This document shows positions 1-12,689 of a DNA stretch of 64,000 nt, one piece after another. Each line of letters begins with the position of its first letter. Within the stretch, counting starts at the first letter, position 1. A program made the position numbers and the translations under genes. Source of the stretch: Diphasiastrum complanatum (lineage: Eukaryota; Streptophyta; Lycopodiopsida; Lycopodiales; Lycopodiaceae); assembly GCA_029204225.1 (NCBI GenBank), contig CM055105.1, forward strand, positions 9,643,744-9,707,743, in the 5' to 3' direction. The notes under the pieces are model-generated. The model was not told the DNA's origin and did no database searches. It saw nothing but the letters and a program-made list of their open reading frames with translations.

Positions 1-540
1 AGGAGGCTCTTACTCTGTTATAAATTCCCAAGAAGATGAAAAGTCGCTGGTGGTCGATTCTTTCTTTCAGCTACTTTGTTCTGTTGTGGAGTGTAGTTGG
101 TAGTGGACTGATGGTGCATGTCGCGAGAAGATAAGTAGTCCACCATTTCATCATACATATACTCTTTCCCAAAATTAGATCGTAGGATCTTGATCCTCTA
201 ACCAGTTTGAGTCTCAACAAACTGTTTAAATTCTTTGAAACAGTTGAATGCCTCAAACTTGTTTTTGATGAACATAATTTTGGTCAATCTAGAGAGGTAA
301 TCAATAAAGGTGATGAAATATAAAGCTTGACCCAAAGAGGGCACACTCGTAGGACCACATAAATCCCTATGGATTTTTTCAAGAATAGACTTAGCCCTTT
401 TGGCTTGTCCTTTAGAAAATCTTTTCGTAGGTTGTTTTCCTAGTAAGCACATTTCACAGATAGTCTGACTTCTTGTGGAGACAACATTAATTCTCATATC
501 CTTGACCATACTATTATGATTCATATACAAACAACACGCT
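1..540 (-). mobile_element. Ty1/copia integrase relic
   Basis: Reading the minus strand gives the junction of the GAG-pre-integrase zinc domain and the integrase core of a copia retrotransposon. Visible are CEMCLLGKQ, then HRDLCGP, then the core segment YFITFIDYLSR. After a stop near 198 the frame continues with a degenerate version of the usual RSDNGGEY motif, in which the catalytic Asp-Asn is Asn-Phe. The fragment runs off the left window edge and has stops, so it is a dead remnant. Copia membership is clear; the lineage is not. Confidence 0.8.
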
Positions 541-559
541 TACAACATGGAAAAGCATC

Positions 560-1860
560 TGCAAGAGGGTCCCAATCTAGAGAAGTTAATGATGCGTTCC
601 ACTTTCAGATAGAGCACGAGGCCACAAAATGTTACAGAGACTGTGAATAACACAACATTTGGTACGCCTATGTACCATCAACCAGTCCACATGGAGGGAG
701 ATAGGGAGACTGTGCGAAGAAAAAGAAAGCATGGTAAAACTATTGAAATCGAAGAGAATGCAAGCCATCGGCCAGAGTACAATTACGAAAATATATATAG
801 AGGACGTCATGCTATTCCTAAAAAAATCAATTTTGCCACTACCCACAAGGAGGAGGAATGCAAGGTTTCCCTTATGGATGACCGAGTAATCAAATCTCCA
901 GTAGAGGTTGAAGATTGGATACACATAGATGGGTCAGCCCCAATGTATCCTCTAAGTGGAAAGAATACGACATCAGTGCATGGGATCTTAGGAAATGTCG
1001 TCGGTAGCTCGACTACCCGAAAGGTGATAGGCATTCATGCGAGGATGATCTATTTCGTGAATGAGAATCTAGGCATAAAGGTAAATTCTTGCTACCTCCA
1101 GTCCATGAAGCCTCTGCATCAAAACAACAACCGAGGAAGACAATTCAAAGAAAAGAGACGAGAAGCAAAAAAAGGTTGGACTATGCAGCTGAATAGGGTG
1201 AAGTAGATAGCAATTTGGAAGATTGCCCATCACATTGCCATGATGAGGATGACAGTGATACTGGCGAGGAGGACCACCTTCCACAAGATGATCATCGCAC
1301 AAAAAAATTGTCTAGTGAGGGTATGTATTTTCTTTATTTGATCATGTCATTTTAGCACCATTGTTGGACTCAACATTGAAAATGATTGCTCACACCAATT
1401 TGTTAATGCATGGCAGATGACGGCGTGGATTGGTTCATGGTCATGTATGTGCAATACATGAGGATGTCACAAGAATTGCAAGAAAAAAGGCCGAACAACA
1501 TCATGCGAGATTTTTTGCAGACGCATTTTTTTGCCGACACTTGTTCCTTGAATGGCGAAGCTAGTGACATTGTTGGACAGTTGGCATGGGCCAACTTTCC
1601 AATGTCACTTTGTGTTCGTGGCATTGTCGACGAGGCCTAGGATCCATTTTGAAACATTTTTACCGATGACTTGCCAGAAGCCACAACAAAGATTGCAAGC
1701 AAGTATGTGGCTCACCAGGGGTGGTGCGTGACAATGTCAATTGCAGATCATTTTCCGACCATAGACATGCACGCCAGAGCAGCTAGATTCACTCTTCACA
1801 GGTGGATATCGGTCATTCTTGAGGTCGGTTATGTGATGATTGATCCAGGAGAGAAGGTTA
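560..1860 (+). pseudogene. Unidentified spliced gene relic
   Basis: A run of plus-strand coding-like sequence that I do not recognise. An open frame of 187 codons spans 643-1206. In another frame an acidic stretch (EDDSDTGEEDHLPQDD type) reaches 1320, where a GTATGT donor follows. A CAG acceptor at 1414-1416 opens a second exon in the matching phase, which runs to 1856 before another GT donor at 1857. The second exon reads DDGVDWFMVMYVQYMR, later HQGWCVTMSIADHFPT and RWISVILEVGYVMIDPGEK. Two stops near 1638 and 1650 and the frame change in the first exon argue for decay. It is not an obvious retroelement domain and could be a DNA-transposon or captured host gene. Function unknown. Confidence 0.4.
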
Positions 1861-2580
1861 GTCCCATATTTATCTTCCTTGGAATTCTTCCTCGTGTGAT
1901 TAGTTGACACATTATGAGATATGGATAGATCCCCATCTTGGCACGATAGACAACAGAGAATCAATCAACTTGAATTTGAATCTAGCCTCTATCTAGTGAT
2001 GAAGCACCTACAAGTTTGGTGTCAACTTCTTCCACGAGTTTCAAAGAACTGAAAACACTCTAGGATCTCACATGCAACTCAAACAAAACTCACTTTTGGA
2101 AATGATGTGGCTATGACTTCACAAACTTGTTCAAAACAATTCTATCTATGATTGACAACCCAAAAATGGATTTAGAATCAGCTAGCAAATTCCTGGATCA
2201 AATCAAAAGTGGCCACATAGGATTAGGTGACTTACCCACCCTACTTCAAGTGTATACAACTCTTGCTAGACTCATCAGAATGATTTGAAACCAATTGCAG
2301 TAGAAAGTAGACATCTCTAGCTTTCCAGCAAGCTATATAGTCAATATCTTTGGATGAAGCATAAGAGAGAACAAAAGAAAAGATATGGGCTGGATTTCAT
2401 ACATGTGAACAGTCTGAAATTTGTACATTCTTTGTTCAGATCTGATCATTACATTAATGACCTCTACAATTCATAAGATCCTCAAAAACTGATAGAAAAA
2501 TGTGAAATCCTACTTCCTAGCTTGAATTATCTCAGTATTTCTCATGCACAAACTGATTATTGCATTAAGAGCTTAGTATG
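1861..2580. other. No gene seen; probable copia leader
   Basis: No sustained reading frame or known domain. Because a minus-strand copia primer-binding site lies immediately to the right, the right part of this stretch is probably the 5' untranslated leader of that element. The left part is featureless AT-rich sequence. Confidence 0.4.
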
Positions 2581-2592
2581 GCTCTGATACCA
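2581..2592 (-). other. Copia primer-binding site (iMet-tRNA type)
   Basis: The plus strand reads GCTCTGATACCA, the reverse complement of TGGTATCAGAGC, the standard plant copia PBS complementary to the initiator Met-tRNA 3' end. The next bases (2593 on) begin TGTG, as expected for an adjacent LTR on the minus strand. Confidence 0.85.
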
Positions 2593-3010
2593 TGTGAAAA
2601 AAACCAACAAACCATGCGTGTGAGCAAACCACAAATGTGTTAATGACCTTTCCGAAGCTTTGTGATAGCACATGAACCTCATTTAGAGTGAAATCCACAA
2701 TCTAGTGCTAGAATCCAAGGCTATCATTGTCAGTTTAGATAAATTAATTTGTTATGCAAAAATTTTATTGTGTACATTGAATTTACTAATGTTAGAACCA
2801 TATTTTGCCTTGTGTATGAAGCAAATCATAGTAATCGTTGGATGAGATAAGGTTGAATTGTGACCGTTCAGAGAAGAGTCTTTTCAAAAAAAATCCCACT
2901 AAAAGATTAAACCATATAGGGGTATGCCATTTAGGAGTATATTGTCGAAAGTTTAGGCAGCTTATAACAATAGGGGGTGGCATGACATTAGATACCATCC
3001 ATGAGGGGGG

Positions 3011-3050
<40 letters not shown>

Positions 3051-3384
3051 AAACAACTCATATGTGGTAGAGAGATAAAGGGTGGAGTGGGTCATAGATG
3101 ATTCCTATGTAGAGAGAGGTTGAGTTTAACTTGCATAGCATCACTCATCCTTTACATAAGTGAATGAATTTTTCAATGACCTTTCCCTTTGGTCACTCTA
3201 CCATACAAGTGGCTCAACCTAATGGCCTCAACATCTTTTATGGTAGGATTTCTCAATTGAAAGGTCTATATTGCCATACATAATGGGCACATGAGGCTCT
3301 CTTTGCCTTTTTTCAATATGCTTAAGAGAAGCAAGATGAGCACCACAATTGCTCATGATGATTTCATTTTTTGGGTGTCAATTC
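2593..3384 (-). mobile_element. Copia LTR, poorly bounded
   Basis: The LTR should start at 2593 directly after the PBS. It contains GTGTGAG near its end and two TAGAGAGA-type motifs at about 3067 and 3110, which also occur in the LTR family at 16266, 37927 and 41098. The far end is not defined and the sequence is diverged, so this is a tentative call resting mainly on the PBS. Confidence 0.35.
3016..3048. repeat. (AG)n microsatellite
   Basis: An uninterrupted 33-base AG dinucleotide run preceded by a short G run. Open frames across it on both strands are products of the repeat. Confidence 0.97.
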
Positions 3385-3387
3385 CAT

Positions 3388-3567
3388 TTCATAACGGTCG
3401 TGTGGAAAAAATGGCTACAATGCCCATTACACAATGGAAGTAGTCCAAGCGGATGACATTGTACCCAACAACGAGTCATAGGCCTATGACTCATTATAGG
3501 TTAGAATGTCATCTGTTGGGCTCCTTCCATAATACATAAGAGATCATTATGAAATGACCCTTGTGAC
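3388..3567. mobile_element. MITE-like hairpin element, copy 1
   Basis: The sequence folds back on itself. The left inner arm (about 3434-3463) and right arm (about 3505-3533) are inverted copies around GGATGACATT / AATGTCATC, with GGAAG at one outer edge and CTTCC at the other. The centre is a perfect 20-base palindrome, GAGTCATAGGCCTATGACTC, at 3473-3492. Weaker pairing (TTTCATAA / TTATGAAA) extends outward. The same arms recur in the P450 intron at 26214-26306, which makes this a dispersed non-coding family. No target duplication could be fixed by eye. Confidence 0.6.
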
Positions 3568-4728
3568 ATACTTATCCTTAATAAAATTGCTCTTATAAAA
3601 AGCTCATCAAAATATAATCCACGGGAGAATAACCTATGGACCGTGGCTTAGTAGCTCTATTTCCGAATCCCTAAAACCATGCTTGTTGCTATGGTGGCCC
3701 TTCTAAACATTCCTTGTTGCACGTTGACAATAAACAGGTAGGCTCTTAAATTTTTTTAATGCCCCTACCTTGAGGGGACTACTATTAGAACACTTCTACC
3801 ATTACCCTTGACCAAGTCTGTCACTAATATTGATGAAAATCTAATTTTGAAGTAGTTTGTTGGAGGACTAAAGGCTATGGACAAGAATTATGAATTTCTA
3901 CTTGCTCTTCTTAGTTCATTTATGTATAAGAGTAGGGTTTGATGGAAGTCTTGTGTTGCTAGGGTGTCAACATTTATAGTTGTCTGATTCCTTATATTTC
4001 TTCACACAAAATGACTGAATGGACAAAAATTGATTGTTGGCTTCTTCTTTTCAACAGTAGATCTACTATTGTTGCTTTTGCGACTATCTTAAACTATGAT
4101 CAACACTGTTGCTAAGGGTTTTGCTGTTGTTGTTGATACCTAACCATTTACGAGTTTCCTTTCACTACGTATTGATTTAAACCTTGTAGGTAGCAAGCCA
4201 TAGAGACAAAGAGTACTATAATTTTATGAATAAGTAGATCTTTGTGTTATCTTGAATCTAAATGAATTTTCATTTAGTTTGGTTGAAGTGTGACAAAGTT
4301 TGGAGTTTCTTGTGGAGGCATTGTGTTTTGTTGGAAAAATCAAGAGGTTTCTCGGTAAAGTGGGAGAGACAATAATGTGAAGAGAAACATTTTGAAACCA
4401 GATATCTAGCACAAGCCAAAACTTGAAGTTGGTTTTTTGACGCCTAGTGTGATCCTAAAATGATGTTTAACCAAATCTTATGATAGTATATAACCTTAAG
4501 ATAATTTTCTTTATTGTAACATTTAAAATTTGCCCTTATAATTTTAGAATTTAAATTATCAATAAAAAAATCAATAGAATAGAACTCAAGCCCTTGTGAC
4601 TCTAAACTCTCACAATATTGTACCTTTGAGATGATTAAGTATTTAAAAAAAAGCCTCTTGCCATTCAAATCCTTGCTATACTCTATCTCTCTCGCTACCC
4701 TCACTTCCTACATCGCAAACCTCCCCTC
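3568..4728. other. No gene identified
   Basis: AT-rich sequence with only short frames. A patch at 3850-3930 (GGLKAMDKNYEFLLALLSS in one frame) resembles the middle of a copia gag, but is too short and isolated to call. Nothing else stands out. Confidence 0.4.
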
Positions 4729-5210
4729 TGTTGGAGTTTAATCTTACTCCTACTCACATAATTTTACCTTCTGGGTACTTTTGTATACTATAAATACTCA
4801 CTCTCTACAACAAACTACAGAAATGAACTGGTATTTACGCCCGTCTATAGTTTTGCATGCATATTTGAACAATCTACAATAATACACGGATATTCAAAGC
4901 AAAGCAACGAACCAACACAATCAACACTATCATCACTATCGTGACTATCGACAATCAACATTGTCGATTGTCCATTATCGGCACTATCGAAGTATCGACA
5001 CTATCAAACGATACCACTCAAAATGGAGCGCTTCCTCTACCAAATCCAAACCAAACTATATCACCGTTAGAACATACCACTGTATACAGTTTCTGCTCAT
5101 TGTCGCACTCATCACTCACGATTTAGTTTAGACTCTTCTTTTAAACTTTTACATTGTGCCTAAACACCAGTTCACAAGAACGAGTTAGACGATAAACTCT
5201 GTCACCCTTT
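4729..5210 (+). mobile_element. Possible LTR-like promoter segment
   Basis: Begins TGTTGGAG and carries a good TATA box, TATAAATA at 4789-4796, followed about 30 bases later by a plausible start region. ATCGACAAT and ATTGTCGAT form a 9-bp stem around 4945-4966, amid repeated CTATCG words. This is the layout of a copia-type LTR, but no PBS or 3' boundary is visible, so a host promoter is equally possible. A 61-codon frame at 4941-5126 follows; product unknown. Confidence 0.25.
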
Positions 5211-5892
5211 GTATATACAATAGATCAAAATAAGACACATACATCAAAATTGATCAATATATCAAAATAGATAATCATATATCAGAATTAGAATAAGAAT
5301 TCTGATTTCTATCAAACTATTTGAGTTCTTTCTACATAACACTCTTTGTACAGTGATAGTTACACATATTTCACTTGATTGCATTATGCATATAGACTTG
5401 CAATCAGCCATCCTTTAGACAATACACTGTACCTACATAGCTGATGAAGGTTAAAGGATTTAAAATCAAACTATCTTCCACTTATATACAGGCGCCATTG
5501 CTTTCATCATGATAACCTTTTTTGTTACTTGGTTTAATTTGGAAGAAAGAAAGGCAATCAAGGTGGAATGTCAAGGCAAAGAAGGGCATCTGAAGGAAAC
5601 ACGCACAACATGATTGTAGTGATAGGTGACGGCTTAAAAAATGTATGCCAAGGGTGTCAATACTTCGGAACTGACTGAAAGGAATTATGCAACAAGTCTC
5701 ATGACCTCCTGCATATTGATCTGATGTAGAGATGTTGAACGAGCATCAGCTAGCAAATCAAAGACGACACGATATACTAATAGCTAGACTTCTAGAAATA
5801 GTAGTAAATTGACAAGAGTTACTTCTCTTAGGACCTAAAAATCTTGAATAATCACAAAGCCCCGATGCATTACTCGAATCTTACGTAAACCT
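5211..5892. other. No gene identified
   Basis: AT-rich sequence with short imperfect repeats of ATCAAAAT and ATATATC near 5225-5290. No coding or RNA feature seen. Confidence 0.4.
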
Positions 5893-6640
5893 TTGCTGCA
5901 TTCAGAATTAAAGTTTGCGCTACTGCGTGAAGCTCTACATCAACCATCAAGCAACATCTTGGATGAAAAGAAATCCAACAGGGACCTTATAGGCTTAGAT
6001 CATGTCTCAAGTGAATTCTCACAAATTTTCCTACAACAAATATCTCACCCAAACACTCCTGGATTTAGCGTGTTCTCTATAGCAGAGAATGTCTCTAACG
6101 ATTCTTCATCAGTCATATAAGTCAATGGTCCTGATGTGTAGATTGAAAATAAAAGTTGCAAGAGTAGCGCTTCTCAAATAGGACTTTCAAAGCATATCGA
6201 AGGCCTATCCCATCAATTCGACCTTGAGAAATGGCACAAGAGTTTTGAGAAAGTTGCTTTTAATGAAAAGAGTCGAGTGAGGCTTGCTACACAACTAAAG
6301 ACAGATTTGTCAACAATGGTCATTCAGCTACCTACAAGTTCCCAAATCAAGGCAGTTGGCTTGGGAAATGATACTGATATAAGATTCAGATTGGGTTGGG
6401 ATGTAAAGAGGCCAGGTTCAATTAGCTCAGGCATAAAAAGTCTTTTTTAGAGGCATGCTAATTTCTGCTTAGAAACACTCTTGGCAGAAAATTTCCATCA
6501 GGAAAATATTTGAGAGTCGTTATCTAGCGAAGGTGTGGATATCCATTCCAACTCAGCTGAGCTTGAATTTGAACAGGGTCATGAAGAGAATCTTTTGTTA
6601 AGCACTGAAGGCAGTTTGGAGGTAAAGCTGATGTCCGAAG
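5893..6640 (+). pseudogene. Unidentified decayed coding region
   Basis: One frame stays protein-like over about 200 codons, interrupted only by stops at 6118 and 6139 and again at about 6448 and 6508. It is hydrophilic, with segments such as HQFDLEKWHKSFEKVAF and DTDIRFRLGWDVKRPGS, and an acidic end (SAELEFEQGHEENLL). No retroelement motif is visible and I do not recognise the family. Composition suggests a former host protein or an exon of one. The ORF start at 5893 need not be the original start, because the protein-like quality may extend upstream. Confidence 0.4.
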
Positions 6641-7515
6641 GTTTATGAATTCAAATGATGAGCATGTAGCTATAATTTTACCAACTGGTGAACACGGTTG
6701 CCCTACGATAGGATTGGAAGGCTCACAACCTTTGATTCCACGATGGAAGTCTGGTGGCAAATGTGATTGTGCAACTAGGACCTGGACTGTGATTTAATCA
6801 TCCAAAAAATGAGCAGTCATATGGATCTATAGAAGAAATCCCGAAACAGATATTGTTATCAAGCATAACCAGGATCAGAATAGTCATGTGGAAATGTTCA
6901 TGCAGGTACTTCTTTTTGTCCTTTCACTATGAGCACATGCTATAGAACCTAGTTGAAAACTAAGCATTGGTTTTGTTGGACTAGTTCAGAAGCCTATATA
7001 TAGCTTGACAACATCACCCAGAACAACAAGCTATCTCTTGCAGGAACGCTTCCAACTCAGAGATTAATGGACGATTGATTGGCTTCGAAAGAAAGCAAAT
7101 ATCAATAAAATTTAAATAATGCACTTACTCTGATGCGCAGTACTCTCCACACAACGAAAAAGGCAGATGTCTCCTGCACACAAATGTCGATGAAGAACGT
7201 ACGCATGATGCGCACTGTGACAATCACTGATCCAGCACAAAGAGCAGTCTGTGCACGCACAAATGTGGATGTGGATGGAGAACGGCTCGCACGATCACTC
7301 CCAGCAGCATGCACACCCCAATAGACAAGGTTCATGGATGAAGAAGCAAGAGCACGCGATGAACAGAGCATGCGATGAAAGAGAGGAAGACGAAGCTGGA
7401 GAACAGAGCAAAGAGCGAAGTTAGTGCGGAAAATTTTTGGTCCTAATTAATGTAGCCATCATGCCAGTCGCTCAAGTTGAAGTTGGATGGGTTGTTATTT
7501 GTCATGTTTTTTTTT
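6641..7515. other. No gene identified
   Basis: Short frames only. The strand-overlapping frames at 7102-7371 are shadows of each other and match nothing I know. The stretch could be the 3' part of the relic upstream. Confidence 0.35.
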
Positions 7516-7642
7516 GGGGGGGGGGGGAAAGGCCTTGCTCGAGGGCCTTCCGTGTTGGGAGGGCCATTGCTCGAGGGCGGGAGCCCGAGGGCATGGCCCG
7601 AACTGCACGGGAAGGCCTGAGGGCCCGGGCCTTCCCCTGCGT
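7516..7642. repeat. G12 run and GC-rich island
   Basis: A run of 12 G (7516-7527) is followed by about 110 bases of very GC-rich sequence with repeated words: GGCCTT, CTCGAGGGC, GAGGGC and GGGCCCGGGCC. Its composition is unlike everything around it. The long frames through it, on either strand, are composition artefacts. Confidence 0.7.
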
Positions 7643-7666
7643 AATGCTAAGTGCAAATTCTTGCAG

Positions 7667-7824
7667 AATGCACTAGTATTCCAGCTGTCAGATTGATCGT
7701 TCCTACAAAACATGCTACAAATCCAACTACCACAACGCATTCTGCAGATCCTGTCATTACCAAATCTCCGTCTAAAAATTTTGTGGGAGGAGATGCTTCC
7801 AAAATACAAACGAATAAGCATTGA
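7667..7824 (+). pseudogene. Possible terminal exon, unidentified
   Basis: Follows a TTCTTGCAG acceptor-like sequence and reads about 52 codons (SIPAVRLIVPTKHATNPT, then KSPSKNFVGGDASK) to a TGA at 7822-7824. It may be the last exon of an old gene whose other parts include the relic at 5893. Minus-strand frames overlap it. Support is weak. Confidence 0.2.
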
Positions 7825-8299
7825 GCATTACGAAAGCTTAATTTCACTATTAGATATTCACAAATGTACAAAAAACAGACAGCGGTTTCCATGGCCGAAA
7901 ACTACTATAACTTACAGAACTGTTAGAAGCCCAAAAAGCAGACACTCTAGCATACCATGCAAGGTAGCAGTTGAGAAACAGGTTTCAGTATAATATAAAA
8001 AGTACATAGCTAGCCGAATACAAGCCATGGCAGACAAAGAGGGGGCTTTCCCCTCAAAAACTTGAAGATTCGTGGTTGTCCAAATCCTCCACAAGACCTT
8101 CAAAAATCATCTGTTGCTTCTGACCGTAGTTCTTTGCCATAGTTTGCTGATTTTGCTCACGTGGCAACTTCCTCATGCCAGCTTGAACCAAGCCCATTTT
8201 TTAGGCTTTCAACGAGCCATGTCAAATTATCGAGTTATTGCGATATCATTGAGCACCTGGTTCAATGGAAACGATTCTCTTAGTCACCTGTTGTTAAGA

Positions 8300-10590
8300 G
8301 ACACTATGGGGCAATTTCGATTTATAAGAGCGAAAATTAAACTATCTTGGGTCATGGACATCAAATTTGTTCTATCTCATGTGATGTGATTCAATGCCAT
8401 TGATAGAGAGTGAAACTCAATCAATTTGAATGTACTACACTTGATATTGGTTTAATTTGATCACTCAATTAGCCATGCCAAGTGACAATGGTCAAAATCG
8501 CATGATAGGCATCCAATTTGAGCTATCTTGAGTCACAGGCATGAAATTTGAGCTATTTGACTGTCCTAAATTCAAGAGTTCTCTAAATTGGTCACTCAAT
8601 GGGCAATTTTAATTTGAGCTGTCTGAATTTCAAAAGCTCAAGATTTCAATAGCTATTTGAAAGCTCAAAAGCCCAAGATTGACTTTTTTGAGTGATGACA
8701 TCAAGTTTGTGCTATCTCAAGCGGTAGACATTAGTTTCAGCTATCTCAAGTGATAGGGACCAATTTTATCGATGAGAGATCGAACTCGAGTAATTGAAAT
8801 GTTCTAAAGTTGAGATTGGTTGAGTTTAGTCACTCAATGATCCATGTCCAATGACGAGAACAAAATTCACAACGTTTTACCCCTAATGTGAGCTATTTCG
8901 ACCAATGTACGTGAATGTCCCCCACACTTGAGATTCCTCTAATTTAAACACTCAATGTCAAGTGACGAGTGACAAGGAACAAAATTGAGATTCTTGCATG
9001 TAGGCATCAGATTGAAGTTATGTCAAATGATAAACATCAACTTTGGGCTATCTCAAATAGTAGGGACCATTTGATTGACAAGAATTAAACTTGAGTAATC
9101 TGAATCTATTATTAAGAGACATTCTGAGATAAATTCAAGTGATAAGGGCCCAAAATTGAGCTATCTCGAGTCATGGACATCAGAGTTGAGCTATCTCACG
9201 TGAGATGTGTCGAAATTCCAATGACAAAGAGTCAAAATTAAGCAATTTGAATATATTGAGATTGGTTGGATTTTTTCACCCAATGAACCATGTCAAATGA
9301 TAATGACCAAAATCATATGTTAGACATCCATTTTGAGCTATCTTGAGTCAAAGATAGATAGGGGATGAATCAATGAGCCATGTAAAGCAACATGGACCAA
9401 AATTGACTTTTCTAATATGTATGCATCATACTCAAACGCCCATGGATTTTTGACATCAAATTTGAGCTATCTTAATAGATATGAGACAATCCCATCTATA
9501 AGGGCCAAAACGTATTGTCCTAAACTTTAGATTAATCAAGCTCAGTCACTCAATCACTTCGATTACTTGAATATCAAATCTGAGTTATCTCATGTGGCTA
9601 GGGTCAACTCCATTGATAAGGGGTCAAAGGCAACAAATCTTAATATATTGGACTTGAAACCGATTGAGTCTAGTTGATTGATCAACCATGTCGATTGATA
9701 AGCACCAAGATCACACATTAGGCATCTAATTTGAGCTATGTGGAGTGATAAACACCAAATTCGAGCTGTTATATCAGCACGCACATGATGGTAAGCAGGG
9801 TTCTTTGAGCTGGTGAGCACGATATGGTGGACAAAGAAAGGAGGACGAGTAGGGGGAGGAAAATAGCACGCCAAATTACCCATTAATGCACATGGGGCTT
9901 CTTAATGGCTGGGTCAGTGGCTTGTCCATGGCACTTCCCCCCATTTGGCACTAGGCAATAGGAGCTGCTAGCCTCACCTATAGACGATGTTTCTGCAGGT
10001 AATCAAGTCGTGTCATTGAATTTAAGAAATTTCCCATTGTTTCATGCAAATTCTTGGCACTTCGCTTTCCTTCATTATTGTGAATGTTGAATCATTCCAA
10101 ATCATCAATCAATTTCATTTTTTGAGTTTTTTGATCGAAACTAGGAACAATCTTTGGAATACTCTATTGCATCTGTATTCCATCAAGATGAATCAACCTG
10201 AATGTTCCAAAACAGAGATTGGTTGCATTTGATGAGCCATGTCTAGTGTTGAGCTATTGTGAGTGATAGACATCTAAATTGAGCAATGTGGACAATATCC
10301 TAAACAAAAATTTCCTTTAGATATTTGACCACTTAATGGGCAATTTTGAGTGATCAAGTCCAAAATTGAGCTATCATGAGTAATAGACTTCAAATTCGAC
10401 CTATCTCATGTTGAGCTTCAGTATAAATCACAATGACTAGACTGAACTTTAGAATGTTCAAATTTGATTGGTTGATGATTCATCTCAACTAATAATGGTC
10501 AAAAGTACTTGTTACAAACTAAATCCAAGCTGTATTAAGTCGCATGCATGAAAATTGAGCTATGAGATTGTCCCTTGCTAAATATTCGGT
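8300..10590. repeat. Complex degenerate satellite array
   Basis: Two phrases recur on the plus strand through this stretch. One is TTTGAGCTATCT, usually followed by a form of GAGT(G/C)AT and GACATCAAATT (near 8520, 8700, 9150, 9330, 9460, 9735, 10240, 10360). The other is CACTCAATGA(G/A)CCATGTC followed by GACCAAAATC (near 8465, 8835, 9280, 9370, 9685, 10220). Their order is often the same, suggesting a higher-order unit of several hundred bases, now strongly diverged. No coding capacity is evident. Confidence 0.75.
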
Positions 10591-10604
10591 TGTTTTCACT
10601 GACT

Positions 10605-11510
10605 CTTGAGTGTTGTGGACTCTTCATCACTACAGTAACCACAATATAGATTGTTGATGCCTCTTGGTAGCCTCTTGGTACAACACATCCTTTATGTCCA
10701 ACTACAAATATTAACCACAATGTAGATTACAGATGTTTCTTGCATCCTTGACGTGTTGTTGCTTTATGTCGAGCTTCAATATAAACCACAATATGGATTG
10801 TTGATGCTTCCTTGTACAACACATCTTTCATGTGTTGCTACTTTTTGTCGAGCTTTAATATGAACCACAATACGGATTGTTGATTCTTCTTGGTACAACA
10901 CATCTTTGGTGTGTTGTTCCTCTATGTCGAGCTTCAGTATATACCATAGTATGGATTGTTGATGCTTCCTTGTACGGTTCCTTGTACAACACATCTTCGA
11001 TGTGTTGCTACTTTTTGTCAAGATTCAATATGAACCACACTATATTGGATTGATGATGCTATGGGTACAACACATATCTAGTCTATTGTTGCTTTATGTC
11101 GAGCTTCAATATAAACCATAATAACCATAGTAGAGATCATAGATGCTTCTTGGTACAACATATCTTTGGCGTCTTGATGCTACATGTCGAGCTTCAATAT
11201 GAACCACAGTATGGATTGCTAATGCTTCTTGGTACAACACATCAAATGCTTCTTGGTACAATACATCCTTGATGTGTTGATGTTTTATGGCGAGCTTCAA
11301 TATAAATCACAAAATGGATTGTTGATGCTTCTTGGTAGAACATGACTTTAATGTGTTGCTGCTTTCTGTTGAGCTTCAGTATAAAGCATATTATGAATTT
11401 TTTATGCCTCCCGGCACAACAAATCCTCGATGTATTGCCACTACTTTTTTTTAGCTTCAGTGTAGTTGATAATGTGGCTTGCTGACATTTCTTGGTACAA
11501 CACATCCTCT
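10605..11510. repeat. 79-bp minisatellite, about 11 units
   Basis: Tandem units built from CTTGGTACAACACATC, a TGTGTTG word, then TGTCGAGCTTCAATATAAAC and ATGGATTGTTGATG. The phrase GAGCTTCA or a variant occurs at 10771, 10850, 10929, 11020, 11101, 11189, 11292, 11371 and 11452. Spacing is 79 bp in the cleanest steps. Longer steps hold short internal duplications, including a 12-base one near 10975 and a 24-base one near 11240. Minus-strand frames in it are periodic artefacts. Confidence 0.93.
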
Positions 11511-11989
11511 GGTATGGGATCTGACATGATCAATAGCAAAAAATGAATATGTGCAATGGCAAGGGTGGATCGGATGTTCCTGGTTACTATGCTCTACCTC
11601 GGTACTCAAAATAATCATTCATGTGGCCCAATTGTGCAAAAAATTGGCTACTCTTAACAAGGGCCATCATTTGTTTTTATATCTTGAGTGATCTATCATT
11701 TGTTTCATCCTGAAGGCCATCATTTGTTCTCATATCCTGAGAGCCATCTTCAGGTGCCAAATTGCTCGGTCACACTTGATGGCCATTAAGTATGGACAAA
11801 CCATGGACAGATAGTTACATGCTCCCATGTGACCCGATAGTTTTGGGTATAGAAGAGAGGAAATAGAAAGGGGGGGGGGGGGGGGTTAGCTAGGGGAATA
11901 GATATAAATTTTATTAGTGACTTTTGTGACACGACATTGTCATGTGTTCATTTATTACTCCAATGTGAAATAGTCTATTGTGGATGTGA
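11511..11989. other. No gene seen; G16 run
   Basis: Unique-looking sequence between two repeat blocks. It repeats CCATCATTTGTT near 11664, 11693 and 11710, and contains a 16-base G run at 11870-11885. No coding evidence. Confidence 0.5.

Positions 11990-12689
<700 letters not shown>

Noticed and set aside
2581-2592. tRNA gene fragment at the GCTCTGATACCA sites
   Set aside because: Only the 12 bases complementary to the tRNA 3' end are present, each beside an LTR, so these are primer-binding sites. No tRNA cloverleaf was seen.
3850-3960. Copia gag fragment
   Set aside because: A short resemblance to the gag middle region without flanking blocks, too weak to call.
7437-7821. Frames of 69-108 codons through the GC-rich island
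   Set aside because: Stop codons are rare in such GC-rich sequence by chance, and frames on opposite strands overlap fully.
10776-11505. Minus-strand frames with a repeated peptide (KDVLYQE-like)
   Set aside because: The period equals the 79-bp minisatellite, and the frames break at every irregular unit. No start, motif or codon signal supports a repeat protein.
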